64,000 nucleotides of DNA from Candidatus Rhodoferax bjergmarkensis (GTDB lineage Bacteria; Pseudomonadota; Gammaproteobacteria; Burkholderiales; Burkholderiaceae_C), in NCBI GenBank assembly GCA_016708345.1, contig JADJFX010000003.1, positions 496,001 to 560,000 on the forward strand, read 5' to 3'. Made by a program: the position numbers and the translations under genes. Under the pieces are notes generated by a model. That model was given only the letters and a program-made list of their open reading frames with translations, was not told the origin of the DNA and ran no database searches. How positions within the stretch are numbered: the stretch's first letter is position 1; each line of letters opens with the position of its first letter. Shown piece by piece: positions 16,254 through 24,519 of the stretch.

Positions 16254-17702
16254 ATGGCAATCTCAGCACCAGGTGTTGGCAGTGGTCTGGACGTCAATAG
16301 CATCGTGACCCAGTTGGTCGCTATTGAAAAGCAGCCCTTGCAACAGCTTCAAACCAAAGCATCGACTTTTCAGGCGCAACTCAGTCTGTATGGCAAAGTC
16401 AAGTCGCAGACTTCTGAATTGGGCGATGCAGCAGCGTTATTGGCGGGGGCCAGTGGCTGGAACGTTCAGAAGGCCAGCACATCGAATTCGGCCGCTGTCG
16501 GCGTCTCTGTCGGGGCCAGTGCAGTGGCTGCCGCACTGACAGTCGAAGTGCAGCAACTCGCGCGCGCGCAATCAACCGCATCGTCGGGGGTGGCAGCAGG
16601 CATGGGAACTGGCGCAAGTGGCAGTTTGAACATTGAACTTGGGAGTCGGAACGATCCGGTACCACCGGTACCACCTACGTTCACCGGTACTTCTAATGTT
16701 TCGGTGGTTGTCGTTGCGACCGACACTGTTGCTGACATTGCGACAAAGATCAACGCAGCCGGTGCGGGAGTCACGGCGACGGTTCTGCGTGATGGCGTCA
16801 ATGAACGTCTCGTGATTCGTTCCAGTAGCACGGGGACAGAGGCTGGATTTCGGCTCGTTCCCGATGCGGGGTTGTCATCGCTAAATTTTACAAACCCCCC
16901 GGACAGTACCGATGATCCGGATCAACCCCCACCGGTCTTTGTTGGTCAAACCGCTCAAGATGCCGAAGTAAAAATCAACGGCGTGGATGTTAAATCTGCG
17001 ACCAACAAGATGGTGGATGCGGTTGAAGGCGTGACGCTTCAGTTAAGTCAAGCGATGACAGGGCCTGTTGAAATTACCATTGAAAACGATCTGGACGCTA
17101 TTCAAAAGAACATACAGAGTTTTGTGGACACCTATAACGCGTTGAACACCACCTTGGCAGACGCCACCAAGTACGATGCTGCTGCAAAAAAAGGTGGGGT
17201 ACTGCAGGCGGACTCGACGACGGTTGCGCTGCAAAAAAATCTGAGAGCTTTAGTAGGCTCTAGTAGTGTGGGAGCAACTTTTTCGGCACTTTCTCCGAAT
17301 GTATCGTGGCTGTCTGATGCGGGAATTGAGCGTCAAACCGACGGTTCACTCAAAATCAACTCCACCAAGCTGACGAGCGCCATGCAGGATACGGACAACT
17401 TGAAGAAACTATTCACCGCTAACAACAGCGATCCAGTGACCAACGGATTTGGGCTGAAGGTGCGGGACTTTGCCCGTGGTTTGGTTGCATTTGATGGCGT
17501 TGTTACCAACAAATCAACTGCGTTGCAAGGCTCCATCACCCGAAACTCAAAAGACCAAGACCGTGTAAATGACCGCGCTGCCCGGGTGGAGGTGCAGTTA
17601 CGCAAGCAATACAACACCTTGGATGCACAAATGGCCCAAATGAATGGGTTGAGTTCGTATGTGACGGCACAACTTGCACAGTGGAATAAATCAACAGGTT
17701 GA
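16254..17702 (+). CDS. fliD: Flagellar filament cap protein FliD
   Basis: A 482-residue protein with the FliD N-terminal domain (GVGSGLDVNSIVTQLVAIEK, then coiled coil QLQTKASTFQAQLSLYGKVK), a central domain with repeated flagellin_IN-like elements (AAALTVEVQQLARAQS), and the C-terminal domain with NIQSFVDTYNAL and a coiled-coil end (QLRKQYNTLDAQMAQMN). It caps the filament and helps flagellin fold. GAGGAGG precedes the ATG. It heads the fliD-fliS-fliT series. Confidence 0.94.
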   Translation: MAISAPGVGSGLDVNSIVTQLVAIEKQPLQQLQTKASTFQAQLSLYGKVKSQTSELGDAAALLAGASGWNVQKASTSNSAAVGVSVGASAVAAALTVEVQQLARAQSTASSGVAAGMGTGASGSLNIELGSRNDPVPPVPPTFTGTSNVSVVVVATDTVADIATKINAAGAGVTATVLRDGVNERLVIRSSSTGTEAGFRLVPDAGLSSLNFTNPPDSTDDPDQPPPVFVGQTAQDAEVKINGVDVKSATNKMVDAVEGVTLQLSQAMTGPVEITIENDLDAIQKNIQSFVDTYNALNTTLADATKYDAAAKKGGVLQADSTTVALQKNLRALVGSSSVGATFSALSPNVSWLSDAGIERQTDGSLKINSTKLTSAMQDTDNLKKLFTANNSDPVTNGFGLKVRDFARGLVAFDGVVTNKSTALQGSITRNSKDQDRVNDRAARVEVQLRKQYNTLDAQMAQMNGLSSYVTAQLAQWNKSTG

Positions 17703-17763
17703 TTTTATTTTTCTGCTGGACTGCCGATATAGAAAGCATAGGAATCATATGGAGGCACTCAAA

Positions 17764-18183
17764 ATGTTTACACCGGTAAGTATGCGTTCTGCGAACTCTT
17801 ACAGAAACGTTGGTTTGGAGACATCAGTCTCAATGGCTGATCCTCATCAGTTGGTTAGTATGTTGTTCGATGCTTTGCTGCAGTCCTTGGCAGCAGCCAA
17901 GGGGTCGATTCTGAGTGGTGATATTCCGGCCAAGGGGCGTGCAATTAGCCGTGCGGTCCGAATTCTCGAAGAGGGATTGAAGGCGGGGCTTGATGAAGAA
18001 CGTGGTGGCGAACTGGCTGCCAATTTGCGCGGTTTGTACGATTTCTGCATTTTTAAAATCACAGACGCGAACTTGAAAAACAATGCCGCTTTCGTGGATG
18101 AGGTCATTCGATTGGTGCAACCTGTGGCAGAAAGCTGGAATGCAATAAAGAATGAAGTCGCGTTGCAATCTCAAGCTTCTTAG
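17764..18183 (+). CDS. fliS: Flagellin export chaperone FliS
   Basis: A 139-residue helical protein with the FliS pattern: NSYRNVGLETSVSMADPHQL, then VSMLFDALLQSLAAAKGSIL, GRAISRAVRILEEGLKAGLD and a C-terminal LRGLYDFCIFKITDANLKNN. FliS keeps flagellin from polymerising in the cytosol. The ATG at 17764 follows GGAGG with 8-base spacing; the frame is open further upstream without a conserved start. fliT follows 23 bp later. Confidence 0.93.
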   Translation: MFTPVSMRSANSYRNVGLETSVSMADPHQLVSMLFDALLQSLAAAKGSILSGDIPAKGRAISRAVRILEEGLKAGLDEERGGELAANLRGLYDFCIFKITDANLKNNAAFVDEVIRLVQPVAESWNAIKNEVALQSQAS

Positions 18184-18206
18184 CTTCTATCAAAACGGGA
18201 GGCCAA

Positions 18207-18497
18207 ATGTTAATCGATTACTACAAGGCTATTGAAGATAGCAGTGCGCGAATGCGTGATGCTGCCAAAGCCGAGAACTGGGATGAGGTTGCACGTTTCG
18301 AGGGTGCTTGTGCCGTGCTGATTGAACAGTTGCGCCATAAGGCTAGAAGCGAAGACCTATTACCCGAACAACGGTCAGAAAAAATCAGAATCATGCAGCG
18401 AATTTTGCAAAATGATGCACAGATTCGTGACTTGGTTGAGCCATGGCTGACCCATTTTGAACAAAAGTTTGAAACAAAGCCCCAACTGCTTCATTGA
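18207..18497 (+). CDS. fliT: Flagellar chaperone FliT
   Basis: A 96-residue helical protein directly after fliS, the usual place for FliT, the chaperone of the cap protein FliD. Conservation is weak, but the pattern DYYKAIEDSSARMRDAAKAENWDEVARFE followed by a second helix with ILQNDAQIRDLVEPWL is FliT-like. GGGAGG precedes the ATG. It is the last flagellar gene before the secretion block, 107 bp upstream of the ABC transporter. Confidence 0.82.
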   Translation: MLIDYYKAIEDSSARMRDAAKAENWDEVARFEGACAVLIEQLRHKARSEDLLPEQRSEKIRIMQRILQNDAQIRDLVEPWLTHFEQKFETKPQLLH

Positions 18498-18604
18498 GCA
18501 GATTCTCTCTGCCATCAGCACAGGATGTGACTGATGGTAAGAGTAGAACAGAGGTGTAAATTGGCCGTTAATGCGCCGATTCTTGCCAACTTGACCATGT
18601 TGAA

Positions 18605-20779
18605 ATGCCTGCTATCCCGCTGGGTATTTCAACAATGGCAGATAAATTTCCTCATACAACAATCCAGTGCCTCGCTGCACTTGCACAGCATCATCGCTTG
18701 CAGGTTAATCCTGAGCGATTGATAGAGGATTACGCCTTAGTCAACGAAGAACCGACGCCTGCCACGCTGCTTCGAATAGCAGCCGAGATTGGCTTGAAGG
18801 CGAAGTTCGATCGACTTTCATGGGATGGTCTTCAGGCACAGGGTGGCGTATTTCCCTTGATTGCTCGCATGAGTGATGGAAATTGCGTCATTGTGATGGG
18901 GGCATCTACAAAAGATGCTGGTCAAGTCGCCATTTTGAATCCTTTGGCTGACAATGCCACTGAAGTACTCTTGATAGACCGTGCGAAATTTTGCACCCTT
19001 TGGCACGGGGAGGTGTTTTTTGTAAAGCGCCTTTATTCTTTGCCAGAACAGAATCAGCCATTTGGATTTCGGTGGTTTATTCCGGAGATTCTCAAACAGA
19101 AAGCTGCGCTGCGCGATATTGCAATTGCTGCGTTAGCCATGCATTTCTTGGCGCTGTCATCTCCTATATTCTTTCAACTGGTCATCGACAAGGTTTTAGT
19201 TCACCAAAGTCAGTCCACCCTATGGGTATTAGGTGTTGGTATTGTCATTGCGTTGGCTTTTGATTCACTGTTCGGTTTTCTTCGACAAATACTGACGCTA
19301 TCTGCCACCAACAAAATTGACATGCGGTTGACTCGCCGCACTTTTGCGCACCTCTTGTCTTTGCCGATCGACTACTTTGAGACAACTACGGCGGGTGTCA
19401 TCACGCGCCATATGCAGCAAGTCGAAAAAATCAGATCGTTTTTGACCGGGCGTATGTTTTTTACTGCGCTTGATGCAACATCGTTGCTCATTTTCATGCC
19501 TATTTTGTTTACCTACTCGGTCAAACTGGCATTAATTACATTGGCGTTCACATTCCTGATTGGCATTATTGTGGCGGCGATGGTGCCTACTTTTCAGCGC
19601 CGGTTAAACGATCTGTACCGTGCTGAAGGCGCACGGCAATCTATGATGGTTGAAACAATTCACGGCATGCGCACAGTCAAGGCATTGGCCATTGAGCCAA
19701 CCCAGCGCCGCCTGTGGGACCAGCGTTCAGCAGAGTCCATCAACATGCATTACCGGGTTGGGAAAATTTCAATCACGGGCAACGCAATCACCGACTTTTT
19801 AGGAAAAATTCTACCGGTTGTGATTATTGTGGTTGGTGCGCAAGAAGTATTTAATCAAACCCTAACCGTTGGTGCCCTCATTGGCTTCCAGATGATTACT
19901 GGTCGCGTCGTGTCACCTTTGATCGCCATCGTTGCGTTAGTCAATGATTATCAAGAAACGGCTTTGTCGGTGCGAATGTTGGGTGAGCTCATGAATCATC
20001 CTTCAGAGGGGCGATCAAGTGCTGGTGGATTGCGACCTGAATTGGTGGGTGAAATATCATTTGACGAGGTTACTTTTCGATATCCTGGGTCCAGTATTGC
20101 AGCCCTTGATCGGGCCAGTCTGACCATTCCAGCTGGCTCCGTTGTTGGTATTGTGGGCCGGAGCGGTTCCGGTAAGACAACACTGACCAAGCTAATTCAG
20201 GGCCTGTACAGCGTCCAAGAGGGGATTGTCAGGTTTGATCGCGTTGACGCACGGGAGATTGAGTTGTCTCACTTGCGTCGCCAGATCGGTGTGGTACTGC
20301 AAGAAAATTTTCTATTCCGAGGTACGGTGCGTGAAAATATTTCTGTTGCACGGCCTGATGCCACTTTTGAAGAAATCGTGGCAGCCTGCGATGCATCAGG
20401 TGCTGCTGAGTTCATTGAACGGATGCCGCAGGGGTACAACACGTTGCTCGAAGAAAATGCATCCAATTTGTCTGGTGGTCAGAAGCAGAGGCTGTCTATT
20501 GCTCGCACTTTGTTGAATAAGCCGCGCATCTTGGTATTGGATGAAGCTGCTAGCGCACTTGATCCTGAAAGTGAAGCGATATTTATTCGGAATCTTTCGA
20601 AAATCGCGGTTGGACGAACCGTGATCATGATTTCTCATCGCTTGTCTACTCTGGTCAATGCAAATGCCATTCTTGTGATGCAGCAAGGTCATTTAATGGA
20701 CAGTGGTCGGCATGAAGAACTGCTTACCAGATGCGAAACTTACCAACATTTATGGAACCAGCAAACAGGTCACGTTTAA
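18605..20779 (+). CDS. Type I secretion ABC transporter (HlyB/LapB-like, C39-like N-terminus)
   Basis: A 724-residue protein in three parts. Residues about 15-135 form a C39 peptidase-like domain; the catalytic Cys is not in register (compare CLAALAQHHRL with HlyB ALEILAQYH), so it probably binds substrate without cutting. About 155-430 is an ABC membrane domain with around six helices. The ATPase domain has Walker A GRSGSGKTT (about 517), signature LSGGQKQR (about 621), Walker B ILVLDEAASALD (about 642) and ISHRL. It powers one-step export of unfolded proteins through an outer-membrane channel. The next gene overlaps its stop (TAATG). An alternative start is 18635. The likely substrate is the giant protein encoded downstream. 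Confidence 0.92.
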   Translation: MPAIPLGISTMADKFPHTTIQCLAALAQHHRLQVNPERLIEDYALVNEEPTPATLLRIAAEIGLKAKFDRLSWDGLQAQGGVFPLIARMSDGNCVIVMGASTKDAGQVAILNPLADNATEVLLIDRAKFCTLWHGEVFFVKRLYSLPEQNQPFGFRWFIPEILKQKAALRDIAIAALAMHFLALSSPIFFQLVIDKVLVHQSQSTLWVLGVGIVIALAFDSLFGFLRQILTLSATNKIDMRLTRRTFAHLLSLPIDYFETTTAGVITRHMQQVEKIRSFLTGRMFFTALDATSLLIFMPILFTYSVKLALITLAFTFLIGIIVAAMVPTFQRRLNDLYRAEGARQSMMVETIHGMRTVKALAIEPTQRRLWDQRSAESINMHYRVGKISITGNAITDFLGKILPVVIIVVGAQEVFNQTLTVGALIGFQMITGRVVSPLIAIVALVNDYQETALSVRMLGELMNHPSEGRSSAGGLRPELVGEISFDEVTFRYPGSSIAALDRASLTIPAGSVVGIVGRSGSGKTTLTKLIQGLYSVQEGIVRFDRVDAREIELSHLRRQIGVVLQENFLFRGTVRENISVARPDATFEEIVAACDASGAAEFIERMPQGYNTLLEENASNLSGGQKQRLSIARTLLNKPRILVLDEAASALDPESEAIFIRNLSKIAVGRTVIMISHRLSTLVNANAILVMQQGHLMDSGRHEELLTRCETYQHLWNQQTGHV

Positions 20780-22131
20780 TGCAATGGTTTTTGGCCATGA
20801 TTGGTCAAGGCACCAAGGCCAATACCGTCATCGAGTATTTACCCGATGCGGATGAGATCGAACGAAGCCCGGTTCCCCGCTTTGCACAAATCACCATGCA
20901 GGTGTTGATCGCGAGTTTTGCGTCTTTTGGGTTGTGGGCCAGTATTTCACAACTGGATCAAGTTGTGGTGGCTCAGGGGCGTTTGGTCAATCCGATGCCA
21001 AATATCGTGGTTCAACCTTTGGAAACGTCGATCATTCAAAGTGTTGATGTCAGGGTTGGCCAAGTCGTCAAAAAAGGCGATAGCCTAGCGTCGCTGGACG
21101 CCACCTTTGTGCAGGCTGATGAAACCCAATTGCGCGTGCGTTTGAATAGTTTGGAGTTGCAAATTCAAGGTCTTGGGAAGGAACTCAAGGGCGAAGATGC
21201 CCAAGGAGCGCAGGCCGATACAGCAGATGCCCAATTGCAATCCGATTTGTTGAGCGAGCGAAGGGCCAACTACCGCGCGCAGCAGATGAAATTGGCGGAG
21301 GGGGCGGCCAGGTTGCGAGCAGCGCTGGCGACCAATCGACACGATCAGCAATTGGTCGCATCACGGTTGCGGTCACTGAAAGAAATCGAGGCCATGCAGG
21401 AAAAAATGGTTGCGCAAAAGTTTGGTGCACCTCTGCAACTGTTGGAAGCGCAACAGCGAAGTAAAGAAGTTGAGCGTGATCTTGAAATGGCAGGGAGTCG
21501 AGAGCAGGAGATTCGGCGCGAGTTGGCTGCTTTTGAGTCAGAGAGGACTGCATTTGACAAAGGTTGGCGGCAAAAAACCATGGAAGACTTGCTGGTCTTG
21601 TCCCGTGAGAGGGACGCGGTCAACGAACAACTGCAAAAAGCCGACAGACGCCATAAATTGGTCACTTTGACGGCACCTGTGGATGCTGTTGTTCTTGATA
21701 TTGCCAAGCTGTCTCCGGGCTCCATTGTGAAGGAGGCAGAAACATTTTTTACCTTGGTTCCTCTTAATGTTGTGTTAGAAGCCGAGGTGCAAATTGATTC
21801 GATGGATGTTGGTTATATCAAATTAGGGCACCCGGTGCATTTGAAGCTCGATGCGTATCCATACCAAAAACACGGTACGCTGGATGCAAAAGTGCGAACG
21901 ATTAGCGAAGATGCGTTTCGACGTGATGCTTCAGCCAAATCGGGCGGTGATGCCTACTATGTCAGTCGGATAACCTTGGACAAAGGGGTTTTGAAAAACA
22001 TGCTTGACAGTTCACGCTTGCTTCCTGGTATGACACTGAGTGCAGAAATTGTGGTTGGTCAGCGTTCGGTCATTTCATATTTGGCTTGGCCTCTTACAAA
22101 AGGAATGACTGAAGCAATACGTGAACCCTAG
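20779..22131 (+). CDS. Type I secretion membrane-fusion protein (HlyD family)
   Basis: About 450 residues: a cytoplasmic start, one membrane helix near FAQITMQVLIASFASFGLWA, a lipoyl-like half (VQPLETSIIQSVDVRVGQVVKKGDSL), a long coiled coil, the second lipoyl half (VTLTAPVDAVVLDIAKLSPGSIV) and a C-terminal beta domain ending in the HlyD signature (LLPGMTLSAEIVVGQRSVISYL). It bridges the ABC transporter to an outer-membrane TolC-type channel, which is not encoded here. The ATG at 20779 overlaps the upstream stop as TAATG; the in-frame ATG at 20752 is an alternative. Confidence 0.93.
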   Translation: MQWFLAMIGQGTKANTVIEYLPDADEIERSPVPRFAQITMQVLIASFASFGLWASISQLDQVVVAQGRLVNPMPNIVVQPLETSIIQSVDVRVGQVVKKGDSLASLDATFVQADETQLRVRLNSLELQIQGLGKELKGEDAQGAQADTADAQLQSDLLSERRANYRAQQMKLAEGAARLRAALATNRHDQQLVASRLRSLKEIEAMQEKMVAQKFGAPLQLLEAQQRSKEVERDLEMAGSREQEIRRELAAFESERTAFDKGWRQKTMEDLLVLSRERDAVNEQLQKADRRHKLVTLTAPVDAVVLDIAKLSPGSIVKEAETFFTLVPLNVVLEAEVQIDSMDVGYIKLGHPVHLKLDAYPYQKHGTLDAKVRTISEDAFRRDASAKSGGDAYYVSRITLDKGVLKNMLDSSRLLPGMTLSAEIVVGQRSVISYLAWPLTKGMTEAIREP

Positions 22132-22206
22132 CCTTGGCAGCGTTAAAGTCAACCGTTGGCACTTGCTTTGTCTGTTGGGCCAGTTATCAATGATGGGGGA
22201 ACCACA

Positions 22207-24096
22207 GTGGTGAAAATGACAGTCAAAGATAAACGGTTATTCACTAGCACCTTGAAATCTGCGAGATTCGGGTTGTTGGATGCGCAATACGAAGTTGGTT
22301 TGATGTACGCCAACGGGTTGGGGGTCGAGCAGGATTTTGAGCAAGCACTGCATTGGATTCGACAAGCGGCAGATCGTGGTTTGGCGTCAGCTCAGTACCT
22401 GTTGGGTAGTCGTTATGCCAGCGGTACCGTTGTAGAGCAGGATGATCACAAAGCCTTGGTGTGGTACCTAAAAGCTGCGGACCAAGGGCATCCAAAAGCA
22501 ATGTTTCGGCTTGGTAAATTCTACGCAAAGCCCCATGCGCAAGCCTCACATGATTTTTTGGTCAAAGCAGCTGAAGCTGGTCTCGCTGAAGCGCAATTTG
22601 CCATTGGCGCTGCACATGCGACGGGCGAGGGTGTTGAGCGGGACTACTTGCTTGCACTGCATTGGTACCTGAGTGCCGCCCAGCAGGGGTTGGCTTCGGC
22701 TCAGTACGCATTGGCAAACCTGTATGCAAACGGTCAAGGTGTCTTTGTGGATATGGACGAGGCATTGGTCTGGTACCGAAAAGCAGCCGGACAAAATTTT
22801 GCGGCAGCACAAGTGGCCATGGAATTTATTGATGCAAGTGGTAACGGTCGATCCAAAGGGCGTACACGTGGCCGCAGAAAGCCAGGTGCTATCGAACGCA
22901 GGCGTGACTCAGGCGAGTGGGCAAGGGTCGCGGAACTTGGAGATGCAGATGCAAAGTATCACTTGGGCTTGATGTATGAACTCGGCTTGAGGGTTGCTCA
23001 AGACAATGCTCAAGCGCAGGTTTGGTATTTGGCGGCAGCTAGGCAAGGTGATGTCAGGGCGCAGTTGGCACTAGCAAAAATATATGAGAACCACCAAAAT
23101 CCGGCCGATCTGGCGTGGTATCGCGCAGCTGCCGAGCAAGGCAATTCGGATGCCCAGTTTGCGCTGGGCAGAAAGTATTCATCGTCACAACACTCAGAGC
23201 AAGACTTCTTTTTGGGAGTATCTTGGTATTTGAAGGCTGGTGCGGGCGGACATGCGCATGCCTTGCTAACTTTGGGGCACATATTTGGAGCTGAGGTGGA
23301 GCATCTTTCAGTAGCATGCCTCACGAGAGCTGCGGTTCTAGGGGAGGCTGAGGCTCAGTATTTACTTGGTCAGAAATACGCTACTGGAAAAGGTGTTCAA
23401 AAAAACATGCAACAGGCGTCAGATTTGTGGCGCTTAGCGGCTGAGCAGGGGTATGCCCAGGCTCAATGCGCCTTGGGCGGAATTCTTTTGGATGGGCATG
23501 GCGTTGCTGTTGATTTTCAAATGGCATTGCTATGGTTTCAGAGGGCTGCAGATCAAGGGGATGCGAAGGCTCAGTGGAATTTGGGGTCCCTGTACGCAAG
23601 TGGTGGACCAGGATTAAAGCAGGATATTCGGCAAGCCTTTAGCTGGTGCCAGAGCGCTGCAGATTTGGGTTTTGTTCCGGCGCAGGCAACATTGGGAGTG
23701 CTCTTTGCCAGAATTAAGAATATGAAGCAAGCTGTTCTCTGGTGGAGTAAGGCAGCTGAGCAAGGGGACCCCGAGGCACTATACAACTTAGCGCTGATGT
23801 ACAGCAAAGGCAAGGGTGTCAAAATTGACTTAGAGCGCTCATTCAAGCTTTTCGCTGACGCCGCTGCGCAAGGAGTAGTGGGTGCGCAATCGCGTTTGGG
23901 GCTCATGTATGCTACTGGAGAGGGAGTTGCGCACGATCCTATTGAGGCTCACAAGTGGTTTGTTTTGGCGAGCAAGGCAGGAGATAAGGTGGCACAAGCC
24001 AATTTGGAACGTTCTGAGTCACGGCTAAGTAAAGTGCAAATTGCTGAAGCTCAACGTCGCTCTGGAGTATGGGTTCCCGCAGTCGTGAATAAATAA
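22207..24096 (+). CDS. Sel1-repeat protein (about 16 repeats)
   Basis: About 629 residues made almost entirely of Sel1-like tetratricopeptide repeats of 31-36 residues, such as DAQYEVGLMYANGLGVEQDF and EAQYLLGQKYATGKGVQKNM. I count about 16, some degenerate, with one basic insert (GRSKGRTRGRRKPGAIERRR) near residue 220. There is no signal peptide, so it is probably cytosolic. Sel1 proteins are scaffolds for protein contacts; no enzymatic role is expected. It lies 75 bp after the HlyD gene and 367 bp before the giant gene, so it may serve export of the giant protein. The start is uncertain: a GTG at 22207 has a well-spaced GGGGGA; the first ATG is 22216. Confidence 0.85.
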   Translation: MVKMTVKDKRLFTSTLKSARFGLLDAQYEVGLMYANGLGVEQDFEQALHWIRQAADRGLASAQYLLGSRYASGTVVEQDDHKALVWYLKAADQGHPKAMFRLGKFYAKPHAQASHDFLVKAAEAGLAEAQFAIGAAHATGEGVERDYLLALHWYLSAAQQGLASAQYALANLYANGQGVFVDMDEALVWYRKAAGQNFAAAQVAMEFIDASGNGRSKGRTRGRRKPGAIERRRDSGEWARVAELGDADAKYHLGLMYELGLRVAQDNAQAQVWYLAAARQGDVRAQLALAKIYENHQNPADLAWYRAAAEQGNSDAQFALGRKYSSSQHSEQDFFLGVSWYLKAGAGGHAHALLTLGHIFGAEVEHLSVACLTRAAVLGEAEAQYLLGQKYATGKGVQKNMQQASDLWRLAAEQGYAQAQCALGGILLDGHGVAVDFQMALLWFQRAADQGDAKAQWNLGSLYASGGPGLKQDIRQAFSWCQSAADLGFVPAQATLGVLFARIKNMKQAVLWWSKAAEQGDPEALYNLALMYSKGKGVKIDLERSFKLFADAAAQGVVGAQSRLGLMYATGEGVAHDPIEAHKWFVLASKAGDKVAQANLERSESRLSKVQIAEAQRRSGVWVPAVVNK

Positions 24097-24463
24097 TTAA
24101 TAACCATTTGGTCATTAATTGGCAAGTCATCTGAAACTGAATAGATCAGAAATGCAGGTGGATTACCGTCATTTTGGTTGCTTAGAGAGCATGCTTAGCG
24201 CGATAACATTTCCTTCATGTCGGGGATCTTTGAGCTGGATGGCAAAAAAGTTCCTTAAATTTGGCTCAAGCTTTCAAAAAAAGTGCCGTTGACAAGGAAC
24301 GGGCGTATTCCACAGGAAGTTTCGCTTTAGTAAATAAATAAGCTGGCTGCCAAAATCTGGCAGTCAGTTACGGTGCGGATGGCGTAACTCAATCAAGTTG
24401 CTCATCGGCAAGTAAAGTGCATCCGTGACAGATGTGCGGGCAGCTAAGTCCTTAGGGGTTAAT
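24097..24463 (+). other. Leader region of the giant octad gene
   Basis: These 367 bp hold no supported gene. The only structure noted is the stem-loop at 24343-24367. An AGGGG ribosome-binding site lies shortly before the ATG at 24464. A promoter for the giant gene probably lies here but was not identified. Confidence 0.5.
24343..24367 (+). other. Stem-loop upstream of the giant octad gene
   Basis: CTGGCTGCCA (24343-24352) and TGGCAGTCAG (24358-24367) form a 10-bp stem with one G-T pair and a five-base loop. No T-run follows, so it is not a typical terminator. It could be an attenuator or a regulator-binding inverted repeat in the leader of the giant gene. Confidence 0.45.
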
Positions 24464-24519
24464 ATGAGCAATCTCAGTGGTTTTTCAACATCGGTGATCG
24501 CGGCTTTTTCAACGGAAGT

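Noticed and set aside
18605..19000. Active C39 bacteriocin peptidase at the N-terminus of the ABC transporter
   Set aside because: The only nearby Cys is out of register with the catalytic position and the surrounding DCG motif is missing; a non-cleaving C39-like domain fits better.
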